A DNA stretch of 64,000 nt. It comes from an uncultured bacterium (GTDB lineage: Bacteria > Bacteroidota > Bacteroidia > Bacteroidales > Bacteroidaceae). The stretch spans positions 1 through 64,000 of the forward strand of contig CAJMNM010000011.1 in the NCBI GenBank assembly GCA_905214795.1, given 5' to 3'. Made by a program: the position numbers and the translations under genes. The number at the start of each line of letters is the position of its first letter. Positions within the stretch are counted from its first letter, which is position 1. Shown here piece after piece: positions 35,595-43,901 of this stretch. The notes under the pieces are model-generated. The model was not told the origin of the DNA. It saw only the letters and a list, made by a program, of their open reading frames with translations, and did not search any database.

Positions 35595-36788
35595 ATGGTA
35601 CTACGTATTTTATATGTTCTGCTCATCACGCTTATACTGCCCGATGCCTACCTTTATTTGAGGCTCATGTATAAACGTCAACGTCCGTTATGGGCCAGGA
35701 TCTCGTTTTTCGTACCTAACACGATTCTGCTGATAACGGCCTTTGTTCTGGCCCATATAGAAAGTCATACCCCCGAGAACATGAAAACCATGATGTTCTT
35801 CTTTAACTTCTATATGCTGGTGGCACTTCCCAAATCGGTTTTCATGCTGACTGACATTGTGGGTGCCGGACTCGGTCTGATATGGAAAAAACTACGACGG
35901 CCGGCTACAATATTAAGCACGATACTTTCTGTGACACTATTCATCATTCTATTGACCGGTATGACCTTCGGACCATCACACTTAAAAGTCAGACAGGCGG
36001 ATTTCAGCTCGCACGACCTCCCCGCCTCTTTTGACGGTTACCGCATTGTACAATTTACAGACCTTCACCTTACATCTTTCAGAAACAAACCGGAAGTTGT
36101 AGATAAACTGGTGAATACCATTCTGGCTCAGAAACCGGATATGATAGTATTTACAGGAGACCTTGTGAGTACAGACGTTGACGAAATGGACGGATTTGAA
36201 GAAACCTTGAGCAGACTATGGGCACCGGACGGCGTTTATTCAGTGATGGGTAACCATGACTATCTGACTTATGCCCGTTATCTGTCTCATAAAGAACAGG
36301 CCATTCACCGCCATGAGCTTATGGAACGTCAGAAACAACTGGGATGGAATCTTCTTCTGAACAGCCACCAGGTTATACACAGAGGCTCAGACAGCATTGC
36401 CGTTGTCGGAGTAGAAAATGATGGCAAACCGCCGTTTCCAGAAAGAGGAGACCTGAAGAAGGCACTTAAAAACCTACCAGGTTACAATCAGCCGGAACAA
36501 AGTGAACCAAAGATGTTCAAAGTGCTGTTAAGTCATGACCCAACACACTGGCGACGCAAAGTTCTTCCGGAAACAGACATACAGCTGACACTTTCAGGAC
36601 ATACCCATGGCATGCAATTCATGATTTTCGGATGGTCGCCTTCAGAATTTATTTATCCTGAGTGGCGAGGTATGTATACAGAGAACGAGCGCAGCTTACA
36701 TGTCAGCCTTGGTGTGGGCGGCGCCCTGCTTCCTTTCCGTTTCGGAGCATGGCCTGAAATAAATGTCATAACATTACACAGGAAATAA
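35595..36788 (+). CDS. membrane-anchored metallophosphoesterase (YkuE-like)
   Basis: The 397-residue protein has about four transmembrane segments in its first 130 residues, then a calcineurin-like phosphoesterase domain. This has the metal-binding blocks QFTDLHL, FTGDLVS, VMGNHDYL, LLSHDP and SGHTHGMQ, which form a complete dinuclear site. Relatives such as YkuE and LpxH-like proteins act on lipids or phosphodiesters at the membrane. It follows the MetH-activation gene after 26 bases and precedes an acyltransferase gene, so a role in lipid metabolism is plausible but unproven. Confidence 0.88.
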   Translation: MVLRILYVLLITLILPDAYLYLRLMYKRQRPLWARISFFVPNTILLITAFVLAHIESHTPENMKTMMFFFNFYMLVALPKSVFMLTDIVGAGLGLIWKKLRRPATILSTILSVTLFIILLTGMTFGPSHLKVRQADFSSHDLPASFDGYRIVQFTDLHLTSFRNKPEVVDKLVNTILAQKPDMIVFTGDLVSTDVDEMDGFEETLSRLWAPDGVYSVMGNHDYLTYARYLSHKEQAIHRHELMERQKQLGWNLLLNSHQVIHRGSDSIAVVGVENDGKPPFPERGDLKKALKNLPGYNQPEQSEPKMFKVLLSHDPTHWRRKVLPETDIQLTLSGHTHGMQFMIFGWSPSEFIYPEWRGMYTENERSLHVSLGVGGALLPFRFGAWPEINVITLHRK

Positions 36789-36797
36789 AAAAAGTGT

Positions 36798-36805
36798 TAA
36801 CTTTG
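36798..36805 (+). promoter_or_regulatory. -7 promoter motif of the acyltransferase gene
   Basis: TAACTTTG at 36798-36805, 27 bases before the start codon, fits the TAnnTTTG consensus and suggests that this gene also has its own start of transcription. Confidence 0.45.
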
Positions 36806-36832
36806 TGAAGTCAAACGTTAAGCATAAAAACC

Positions 36833-37591
36833 ATGACTGTTCTTTATAGAATCTATCAGATTTGTATTGCATTACCCATATTGTTGGTATGCACCTTCTT
36901 AACAGCCTTGATTACCATTCTCGGCTCATGGATTGGAAACGCTCATTTTTGGGGATATTATCCGGGCAAGATATGGTCTATTATCTTTTGTAATGTATTG
37001 TTCATCCCTGTAAAAGTATACGGACATGAGAATGTAGATAAAAAGACCTCTTATGTTTTCGTAGCCAATCATCAGGGAGCCTTTGACATATTCCTTATTT
37101 ATGGCTATCTGGGACGTAATTTCAAATGGATGATGAAAAAATCACTCCGTAAGATTTTCCTTGTAGGAAAAGCCTGCGAAAGTGCCCGCCACATCTTTGT
37201 AGACAAGTCCGGCCCTAAAAAAATTCAGGAAACATACAACAATGCCCGTGAGATTTTAAAAGAAGGCACCTCGCTGGTAGTCTTTCCGGAAGGCTCTCGC
37301 TCCTTTACAGGACATATGGGTATTTTCCGTAAGGGCGCTTTTCAATTGGCAGATGAACTTCAGCTTCCGGTTGTTCCGGTTACCATTGACGGTTCTTTCG
37401 ATATTCTGCCACGTACAGCCGGTTTCTCATTTGTCAAAAGACATAAACTGGTCATGACAATACACAAGCCCATCCCTCCGAAATCAAAAGGGCCTGAAAA
37501 CATTAAGGCTACCATGGAAGAAGCTTACGAAGTCGTCATGTCCGGTCTGCCAGAAGAACGACAGGGCTATGTGGAAAACAAGGATCAGTAA
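36833..37591 (+). CDS. plsC: 1-acyl-sn-glycerol-3-phosphate acyltransferase
   Basis: PlsC-type enzymes add the second acyl chain to lysophosphatidic acid in phospholipid synthesis at the inner membrane. The 252-residue protein has an N-terminal hydrophobic segment (residues 10-40). The catalytic H-x4-D motif lies in VANHQGAFDIF, block II around GNFKWMMKKSLRK, the E-G-S-R-S of FPEGSRS, and block IV in VVPVTIDGSF. The length is normal for the family. A terminator follows about 60 bases after the stop. Confidence 0.92.
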   Translation: MTVLYRIYQICIALPILLVCTFLTALITILGSWIGNAHFWGYYPGKIWSIIFCNVLFIPVKVYGHENVDKKTSYVFVANHQGAFDIFLIYGYLGRNFKWMMKKSLRKIFLVGKACESARHIFVDKSGPKKIQETYNNAREILKEGTSLVVFPEGSRSFTGHMGIFRKGAFQLADELQLPVVPVTIDGSFDILPRTAGFSFVKRHKLVMTIHKPIPPKSKGPENIKATMEEAYEVVMSGLPEERQGYVENKDQ

Positions 37592-37911
37592 TGAGATCCA
37601 ACCGCGAACATATACTGATATATATCAGATTATTTTCAAACAAGACGCTGACGGCTACCTGAAACAGAATAAAATCAGGCAGCCGTCTTTTTCAAGGACA
37701 TTTACCGAACCTATCTTAATGAAACACCGCACTCTCCATGAATCTCATCAGCCTGTATGATAAGCTTTTTCAAAGAGTCTGATCATACGGTGTTTGAACA
37801 TTCCTGTCTTTAAGCTACTAAAAAACAGCAACGAGCCTGTTCTTGAAAACGTCATGCGTTCAATCAAAGCAAGGCATCCCCGCCATACCGACAGAGACAC
37901 CGTAAACAGAC
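37592..37911. other. intergenic region between plsC and the blaR1-like gene
   Basis: Apart from the plsC terminator at 37650-37692 I see no gene here. Two short plus-strand frames (37569-37760, 37794-38030) have no recognisable content, and the second runs into blaR1 on the opposite strand. Confidence 0.5.
37650..37692 (+). terminator. rho-independent terminator of plsC
   Basis: GACGGCT.CCTGA (from 37650) pairs with TCAGG.AGCCGTC (to 37687) with one mismatched position, and runs into TTTTTC. Confidence 0.75.
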
Positions 37912-39291
37912 TCAGTTCTTTCTATTTCTTGGGATATTTTTCGGTTTCTGATAAGCCCAATTCACCTCCAAGAACTTCTGCATCCGGTCTGCCGGACAGG
38001 AAAGGGACAGCTCGGCCACAGCCTTCCTGACAGCCTCACGCAAAGCCTGTTCCAGTTTCTCCACGCTCTCTTCCGGAGTCTGAGTGCTTGCCTGTATGCG
38101 GATGACCGGATGCACATCCTTATCCGAATCTGCCATCTTCCGGAACTTCTCCTTCAGCATCTGCGTGGCCACCTTCTCCACTTCGACTAACGATACCACT
38201 CCATACTTCTTCTTTTTTAAATGCACGTCATCAGTCAGCAAGACCTTGCTCTTCCAATTGATTTTTACGTCAAACACCTCTGGACCATCTTTCATTTCCG
38301 CATACCGGCGCTCACACCGCACCGTATCCGCCAGAGTTGCTACCGCAGTTTCCTTTGCCGCCACCCTCTCCTGCTGTTGCGACACGTTCATTTCCGGGCG
38401 GGCAAATAGCCAAGCCGTGCCACCCACCAGCGGCAGAGCCAACAACAAGCCTATCCGCCGCCATCCATTCGTTCGTTTTTTAAGCATCATAGTTACACGT
38501 TTTTTAAGTGAGCAGTGACAGAAGCCGCTCGCCATGGCCAATCTTTTCGAGCCCACAGACTTCCGCACCAACAAAATCTGATATGTCTTTGCATCGATGC
38601 CTTGTTGAAGTACCCCTTCGTCGGCCTGAAACTCATGCAGCTCGCGCAAATCCCTGCGCAACAGCCAGACCAGGGGATGAAACCAAAACAGTACGGTGAG
38701 AGCCTGCATCAGCACCTCGTCCCATGTATGACGCAAGCGGACGTGCATTTGTTCATGCAGACAAATAAGAGGAAAAGCACGATAATCCTCGCTGTTCATC
38801 ACCACGAAATGCCCCACACTAAAGGGTTCCACCGGCTCGTCCGTCAGAATGCCTGTCCACCCCTGTTCTATCACGTGCTCGCCACGGCGCAACAACCGCC
38901 ACAGGCGAACATAACACAAGCCATAGAAAAGGAATACCGTCGCCGCGCCAGTCCAATAGCCCAAAGGAAGAAGGTTCCATCTCCACGCACCCTCCTTCTC
39001 TTTCAAACGTATTTCTACCGTTTCCATTTGCCCCTCCACGGCAACCGGCGTTTCCGGCCAAGTTTCGGACAGCATCTCGCTCCACATCAGCAAGGGACGC
39101 TTCGCGCTCGCTTCCTTTTCCGTGGTCCATTGACCCAACGGCAGACACAGGCTAACCGCCAGTCCCCAAAGCATCAGTTTACGGTGAAACCCGAACAAAG
39201 TTGAACCGGCGCACAAGCATTTGCAGAATCCGTAAAGGACACACAGGCAAATGCTGCATTTCGTCAGATAGATAAACCATGCAGCCATCAT
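37912..39291 (-). CDS. BlaR1/MecR1-type M56 family peptidase
   Basis: The 459-residue protein has about four transmembrane segments and a cytoplasmic gluzincin domain with HEQMH (His179, Glu180, His183), the M56 zinc motif. BlaR1-type proteins sense a signal outside the cell and cleave or inactivate their BlaI repressor. The extracytoplasmic C-terminal part (from about residue 310) is only about 150 residues. It shows no penicillin-binding serine motif, so the ligand is probably not a beta-lactam. It ends in a lysine- and glutamate-rich stretch. It lies 4 bases after the blaI-like gene in a two-gene operon. Confidence 0.85.
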   Translation of the reverse strand: MMAAWFIYLTKCSICLCVLYGFCKCLCAGSTLFGFHRKLMLWGLAVSLCLPLGQWTTEKEASAKRPLLMWSEMLSETWPETPVAVEGQMETVEIRLKEKEGAWRWNLLPLGYWTGAATVFLFYGLCYVRLWRLLRRGEHVIEQGWTGILTDEPVEPFSVGHFVVMNSEDYRAFPLICLHEQMHVRLRHTWDEVLMQALTVLFWFHPLVWLLRRDLRELHEFQADEGVLQQGIDAKTYQILLVRKSVGSKRLAMASGFCHCSLKKRVTMMLKKRTNGWRRIGLLLALPLVGGTAWLFARPEMNVSQQQERVAAKETAVATLADTVRCERRYAEMKDGPEVFDVKINWKSKVLLTDDVHLKKKKYGVVSLVEVEKVATQMLKEKFRKMADSDKDVHPVIRIQASTQTPEESVEKLEQALREAVRKAVAELSLSCPADRMQKFLEVNWAYQKPKNIPRNRKN

Positions 39292-39295
39292 CGTC

Positions 39296-39664
39296 TCACT
39301 CTTTATCGCGTCCTTGCTCTATCCGAGCTATCAGTTGTTTCAACTCGTCCAACCCTATCTTGTCTTCCTCTATGAACTGAGAAACCACGTTAGTGTAGGA
39401 ATTGCCATAAAAGCGGGACACCAAATCGCCCATGGCACTCCCGCCACATTGCTTTCGACTGACCTTGGCGCGGTACAAGTAAATGTTCCCCACAGCCTCA
39501 TACTCCACGAAACCTTTCTCCACCAGCAGCTTCACCAGCGTGGCCACTGTATTGTAGTGCGGCTTCGGCTCATCGTAAAACACCAACATCTCACGGATGA
39601 CCATCGGACCGTGCTCCCACAAAATATCCATTATCTCTTTTTCTTTCAAAGTCAAACTTTTCAT
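39296..39664 (-). CDS. BlaI/MecI/CopY family transcriptional repressor
   Basis: I start at ATG 39664 (MKSLTLKEKEIMDILWEHGPM), giving 122 residues. The winged helix occupies residues 1-70, with LTLKEKEIMDILWEHGPMVIREM and PHYNTVATLVKLLVEKGFVEYE as recognition elements. The C-terminal half (SRKQCGGSAMGDLVSRFYG...) is the dimerisation part that BlaR1-type proteases act on. Longer frames to 39757 would run through its own promoter and operator and are not credible. It controls itself and blaR1; no beta-lactamase gene is adjacent. Confidence 0.9.
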   Translation of the reverse strand: MKSLTLKEKEIMDILWEHGPMVIREMLVFYDEPKPHYNTVATLVKLLVEKGFVEYEAVGNIYLYRAKVSRKQCGGSAMGDLVSRFYGNSYTNVVSQFIEEDKIGLDELKQLIARIEQGRDKE

Positions 39665-39694
39665 ATCACGTATACTTTTTATCGGTTTACTCCG

Positions 39695-39738
39695 CAAATA
39701 TAAGAAAAACATTAAACAAACTACTAATATATTTAGTA
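39695..39738 (-). promoter_or_regulatory. promoter with overlapping BlaI-type operator
   Basis: On the minus strand TATATTTG (39695-39702) is a perfect -7 box 31 bases before the repressor start codon. Twenty to 36 bases upstream of it lies the palindrome TACTAA-TATAT-TTAGTA (39722-39738), over the place where the -33 element would be. BlaI/MecI repressors bind such TACTA/TAGTA palindromes, so binding here would block the polymerase directly. Confidence 0.7.
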
Positions 39739-39828
39739 AAACTACTATAATTAACAATAATTAAAAATTTCAGTAAATATCCTTATTTTAAAGGTGAAAG
39801 AGAAAGCGCTGATTATGAACTAATAAAA

Positions 39829-40383
39829 GTTTTCCCGAAAGACCATTCACCCCTTCACAATCCGATACAACACACTGTAGTACTGCGAGTTGCGTTAAAT
39901 AACTATCCTTCACCGCATGTGTCATGAAACCGGATGCTCCGCTCATGCCCCATCAAAGGTGAACGGGAGGAAAAAGCCTTCTTTGAATATGTACGTATTA
40001 TACATATCTGCGGGACAAATGTTAAAAGGCAAGAACTCTGTCATGGAAATTCATAAAAAAGAATCGCGACCGCTTGAAAAGTCCGGCGCGACCGCCTGTG
40101 AAAAATTTCTGAGCGTCAACAAAAAAATTTATTGCAGTAGAGGAATCTGGCCGTAACCGTAGAAGAATATTTTTGCAGGCGCATGCGTTTTTTAACTTAA
40201 AAAGTCTTAACCGTCTGTTGGGAGCTGCATCCCGTGAAGGAGATGCGAAGGGTGTGAAAGATGATCCTTCACACGCAACAGACACGCGTTCAGAATGTTA
40301 TGAGCGAATGTGAAGAGGTGAAGGATAAAATGGGAAAATACCTTTCTATGGTAAGCGCGTGGGCGCGCGCGATGTTCTTTTTA
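39829..40383 (+). repeat. dispersed non-coding element, copy B
   Basis: This copy is related to 18686-19268 in the same orientation. Matching parts are the left CATTCACCCCTTCACA (39844-39859), an AACACACT segment, ACTATCCTTCACCG, and CGTGAAGGAGATG. The palindrome GTGTGAAAGAT / ATCCTTCACAC (40252-40274) and the right inverted repeat TGTGAAGAGGTGAAGG (40309-40324) also match. So does the tail AAAATACC...GCGTGGGCGCGCGCGATGTTC. Here the terminal repeats carry two mismatches. The CCGTAACCGT cluster of copy A is reduced to single units (CCGTAACCGT near 40151, CTTAACCGTC near 40206). No coding frame is conserved between the copies. Confidence 0.7.
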
Positions 40384-40462
40384 TCCAAAGTGGCCGTTTC
40401 CGGTTGAAACTTTCTTATCAGTAAAAAACGAGACGAAAGATCAATCTATCCGATATATACAT

Positions 40463-41191
40463 TCAGGATTGTATATTTTCTATTTTCTTCAATGTCTTCT
40501 CTGTTGTCTTATTCATTTTCTTGCTTTTCTCAATCTCCTTTACCAGTCCGACACCTTTTGCATACCATGCCGTGACATCGACAGTTTCGGTAAACATGAA
40601 CATCTTCATTTTTAATGTATAAGTTACCTTTGCACAATAGAACTTTCCGGCGGCTGTAGAAATCTCCTCAAATCCGGCATAATGTCCCTCCATTGATGTA
40701 GTAATTGACATTGGACCTATTTTAGTCACCATCTCGCAAGGAGTTATCTTGTCCCCTTTTTTCACTTTATCATTTAAGACAAGTATAATCTGACCTTTCA
40801 TATCTAAATTGTCTTTTGCCTTACTCATATCTTTCTTATCGAGCATTCCCGATAACATTGAAATCATATTGGCTTTATCTGTCTCTCCATCCTGCAGGTA
40901 TACCAACGTATTACCTTTTGAATATACAACACTAGAAAGCAACACCGTATCCTTAAACTGCACATTCTCTATCGAAAAAGAATTGCTCATATCTGAAAAG
41001 AAATCCTGCACAGTCACGATACAAGAATCATTCCTGTTTGTCACATCGGATATGACAGAATGAACCTCAGACTTCTTTCCATCAAAAAGTACATCATAAT
41101 ATAATTTCTGTCCTTTCCGGGTACTACAATATTGTGCTGATGAAAAAACAGCATGTACCACGCAAACAAAAAATAATACAATCTTTTTCAT
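40463..41191 (-). CDS. secreted hypothetical protein, DUF3108/TapB-like
   Basis: From ATG 41191 (MKKIVLFFVCVVHAVFSSAQ) the protein has 242 residues with a clear signal peptide ending near residue 20. The rest is a beta-rich domain that runs through GQKLYYDVLFDGKKSEVHS, a middle KKGDKITPCEMVTKIGP and a late TVDVTAWYAKGVGLVKEI. The last segment and overall pattern resemble periplasmic DUF3108/TapB-like proteins of Bacteroidetes, whose function is unknown. A TAACTTTG -7 motif lies at 41222-41229 (minus strand), 30 bases before the start. Confidence 0.6.
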   Translation of the reverse strand: MKKIVLFFVCVVHAVFSSAQYCSTRKGQKLYYDVLFDGKKSEVHSVISDVTNRNDSCIVTVQDFFSDMSNSFSIENVQFKDTVLLSSVVYSKGNTLVYLQDGETDKANMISMLSGMLDKKDMSKAKDNLDMKGQIILVLNDKVKKGDKITPCEMVTKIGPMSITTSMEGHYAGFEEISTAAGKFYCAKVTYTLKMKMFMFTETVDVTAWYAKGVGLVKEIEKSKKMNKTTEKTLKKIENIQS

Positions 41192-41221
41192 AGCTATAAT
41201 CAATAATGGTTTCATACATCA

Positions 41222-41229
41222 CAAAGTTA
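41222..41229 (-). promoter_or_regulatory. -7 promoter motif of the DUF3108-like gene
   Basis: TAACTTTG on the minus strand matches the TAnnTTTG consensus 30 bases before the start codon. Confidence 0.45.
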
Positions 41230-41270
41230 TCTTCTTTTACCAGAATAAGAAATAAAGAAACAACTTATTT

Positions 41271-41312
41271 AAAAAAAAATGAGACTGCAGCAATAAAACA
41301 GCCGCAGTCTCA
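41271..41312 (-). terminator. terminator of the DUF4923 gene
   Basis: GAGACTGC and GCAGTCTC (41281-41312) form the stem; on the minus strand it is followed by nine T residues (41271-41279). Confidence 0.85.
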
Positions 41313-41337
41313 GTGTAAAAATCAGATATATTATTTA

Positions 41338-41889
41338 TTATTTTGAAAATACCAATCCGTCGTATACATAACAATCTCCAAATTCTTCATCTCCCAACCT
41401 CTGTCTGTCACTGATTGTGATTTTCTTACTTGAAGGATTATATGTCAATACTGCCTGATAGGTATTTCCATCACGTCCGCTTATAAACTTAACCGTGGCT
41501 TTATTTCCCTTTGGCTGACTATCAGTTATAACACATTCATCTATCCTTATGCTGGCTCCATTAACTATGGTTACATTAATTGTACCAAAACATTGCACTT
41601 CATCACCATCAAATGTCATCCCGACAATAGACTTATTATAAAGGTCTATTTTCATTTCTCCTTCGGAATTGTTTGATTTCAGATTCCAAACACCTTTAAA
41701 CGGACCGGAGGTATCATATGTTGCCGCTTGAGAAACAGTATCAGCAGCCGCCTTTTCTTTGTCATCAGTCCCTAATACCTTATCTACCGTTTCCAGTACC
41801 TTACCTATTTTTTCGAAAAGCTGTGCATTCGCCGGTTTTGGACAGGCTAGACCAATAAACAACACCATTAAAAAAAACACTTTTTTCAT
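41338..41889 (-). CDS. DUF4923 family secreted protein
   Basis: The 183-residue product is started at ATG 41889 (MKKVFFLMVLFIGLACPKPANAQ), a signal peptide with cleavage near residue 23; a start at 41898 (MTNMKK) is also possible. After a lysine-rich helix (LFEKIGKVLETVDKVLG) comes a beta-barrel-like domain with GPFKGVWNLKSNNSEGEMK and VVNGASIRIDECVITDS-type strands. It ends in YVYDGLVFSK. This matches DUF4923, a lipocalin-like family of Bacteroidetes without known role. It probably lies in the periplasm or on the cell surface. Confidence 0.7.
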   Translation of the reverse strand: MKKVFFLMVLFIGLACPKPANAQLFEKIGKVLETVDKVLGTDDKEKAAADTVSQAATYDTSGPFKGVWNLKSNNSEGEMKIDLYNKSIVGMTFDGDEVQCFGTINVTIVNGASIRIDECVITDSQPKGNKATVKFISGRDGNTYQAVLTYNPSSKKITISDRQRLGDEEFGDCYVYDGLVFSK

Positions 41890-41898
41890 ATTCGTCAT

Positions 41899-42619
41899 AT
41901 TTTTATTTATTATGTGAAAAATTACTTCTAAAAAGTCATTTACAATACATCTCAATAATCTCAGGATACTTATACCACAGAATAAGATAACTATTGACTC
42001 ATACACTTCATATATCAGTATTTTAATTCATGAATATATAAGAAATCAATATCTTTTATAAGGTTATTATCCATATAGTCTTATTATGCGAAATAAATCA
42101 ATTTATATTTATACAAATCAGTATTTATAAAACACTCAGAAAATTATCATGTTAGATCCATAATACATAACAATATGTAATATTTTATTCCTTTTAATAG
42201 ATAAAAATAAATCAATTGCAATATTACATAATTAATTACTAATTAACAACAAAAACATAGAAATAAAAATATTTATATACCAATAAAGAATCAAATTCAG
42301 GAAGAATAATAGAGCTTAATCTCCTGTTTAACATTAAAATAAACAAATCATGACACTTCTAATAATAACTCCACAAAAAATATTTATCTTCATTTCGTCA
42401 ACCTAATGCACAAGATAGTTTAATCGGTGATCTGTTATTCAATAATAGACTGTCATCACAGATATTTGTCCTTTTTTGCAAGGATATTAAAAGATTCTAT
42501 GTAAATTTAATGTCTGAAAAGTCTGACATTAAAAATATCATGATGCAAACCAAGCTTATATCATGTATTTCATATTCTGTGAAAACAGATGAAGAATATC
42601 CAGACTACAGATACAAACA
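41899..42619. other. long AT-rich intergenic region
   Basis: About 700 bases of strongly AT-rich sequence separate the divergent DUF4923 and mscS-like genes. I see no open reading frame of note, no tRNA-like fold and no strong hairpin. Stop codons occur in all frames. Confidence 0.5.
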
Positions 42620-43888
42620 TTGAACAAAATTTACGACACAGTATTAATTATCATTATCCGACTCAGTATGAAAAAACAAATCTTAATGGAAGGATTATAT
42701 ACAAATGTGGCACATTACCTGTCTGAACTTGGAATAGAACAGACTAATATCAGTTGGACCACACAGCTTACTTTTATTATCATTATATTACTTATTTCGT
42801 TTCTCACCACAAAGATTTTCCGACTGCTTATCATGCCGGCCATACATAAAATCACATCGCGCACGAAAGCCTCATGGGATGACTATCTTTTTAATGAGAA
42901 AATGATGACGTGCTTCTGCCGGATGATTCCTCCTATCATGTTTTATCTGTTGCTTCCGCTGTTATTCAGCAACACCCCCTGGTTACTCAATTTCTTATTA
43001 AAAGTCTGCCTGATTTACCTGGTGGTCATGACCTTATTGCTGATCAATGCCTTTCTGGACTCACTATACGAGATTTCCATCGCTCATGAAACATTCCGTA
43101 ACCGGCCTTTAAAAGGTATTTATCAGATGATTAATCTGGTTTCAATCGGTATAGGTATAATTGTCATAATCAGCATTCTGATAGACCAGAACGCTACAAC
43201 AATTCTTGCAGGACTAGGTGCATCGGCAGCTGTACTGATGTTGATATTTAAAGACAGTTTATTAGGCCTTGTTGCCGGCGTACAACTTTCTGCCAACGAC
43301 ATGCTCCGCCCAGGCGACTGGATTACAATGCCTAAATATGGTGCTGACGGTCATGTGACAGAAGTCACGCTGACTACGGTAAAAGTCTGTAATTTCGACA
43401 AGACCATCACAACAATTCCTCCTTATGCGTTAGTAAGTGACTCTTTTCAAAACTGGAGAGGAATGCGTGAAGCCGGTGGCCGACGAATCAAACGGTCTAT
43501 CAATATAGACCTGTCGACCATACATTTTTGCTCAAAAGATGAAAAACAGCGTCTGGCTTCATATCATTGGATTACAAAGGATGAAGCTGACGCAGAAACG
43601 AAACTGGTTAATCTTTATGTGTTCAGAAATTACATCATGCGTTACTTACGCAATCATCCCCGAACACATAAAGAACTGATGATTATGGTCAGACAAATGC
43701 AGCCCACACCGGAAGGCCTCCCGTTGGAAATCTATTGTTTCACCAATACAACCGTATGGCCCGAGTATGAAGAAATACAGGGAGAAATCTTCGATCACTT
43801 ACTTGCCGTAGTTCCTGAGTTCGGGCTAAAAATATTCCAACGCCCTTCAGGTAATGATTTTACCAACGCTTATCGGACAGAAGCTTAA
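42620..43888 (+). CDS. MscS family mechanosensitive ion channel
   Basis: The open frame gives 422 residues; a more usual start would be ATG 42668 (MKKQILMEGLYTN). The protein has about five transmembrane helices. The last is the pore-lining helix with ATTILAGLGASAAVLMLIFKDSLLGLVAGVQL, followed by the beta domain of MscS with DMLRPGDWITMPKYGADGHVTEVTLTTVKVCNFDKTITTIPP. This layout is closest to the YbdG type, with longer loops in the C-terminal part. Such channels release solutes at hypo-osmotic shock. The gene stands alone and is convergent with the L-galactose operon. Confidence 0.9.
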   Translation: MNKIYDTVLIIIIRLSMKKQILMEGLYTNVAHYLSELGIEQTNISWTTQLTFIIIILLISFLTTKIFRLLIMPAIHKITSRTKASWDDYLFNEKMMTCFCRMIPPIMFYLLLPLLFSNTPWLLNFLLKVCLIYLVVMTLLLINAFLDSLYEISIAHETFRNRPLKGIYQMINLVSIGIGIIVIISILIDQNATTILAGLGASAAVLMLIFKDSLLGLVAGVQLSANDMLRPGDWITMPKYGADGHVTEVTLTTVKVCNFDKTITTIPPYALVSDSFQNWRGMREAGGRRIKRSINIDLSTIHFCSKDEKQRLASYHWITKDEADAETKLVNLYVFRNYIMRYLRNHPRTHKELMIMVRQMQPTPEGLPLEIYCFTNTTVWPEYEEIQGEIFDHLLAVVPEFGLKIFQRPSGNDFTNAYRTEA

Positions 43889-43901
43889 AAGGCATATGTG
43901 A

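Noticed and set aside
37794..38030. Short plus-strand frame upstream of blaR1
   Set aside because: It runs into blaR1 on the opposite strand and has no start signal or recognisable content.
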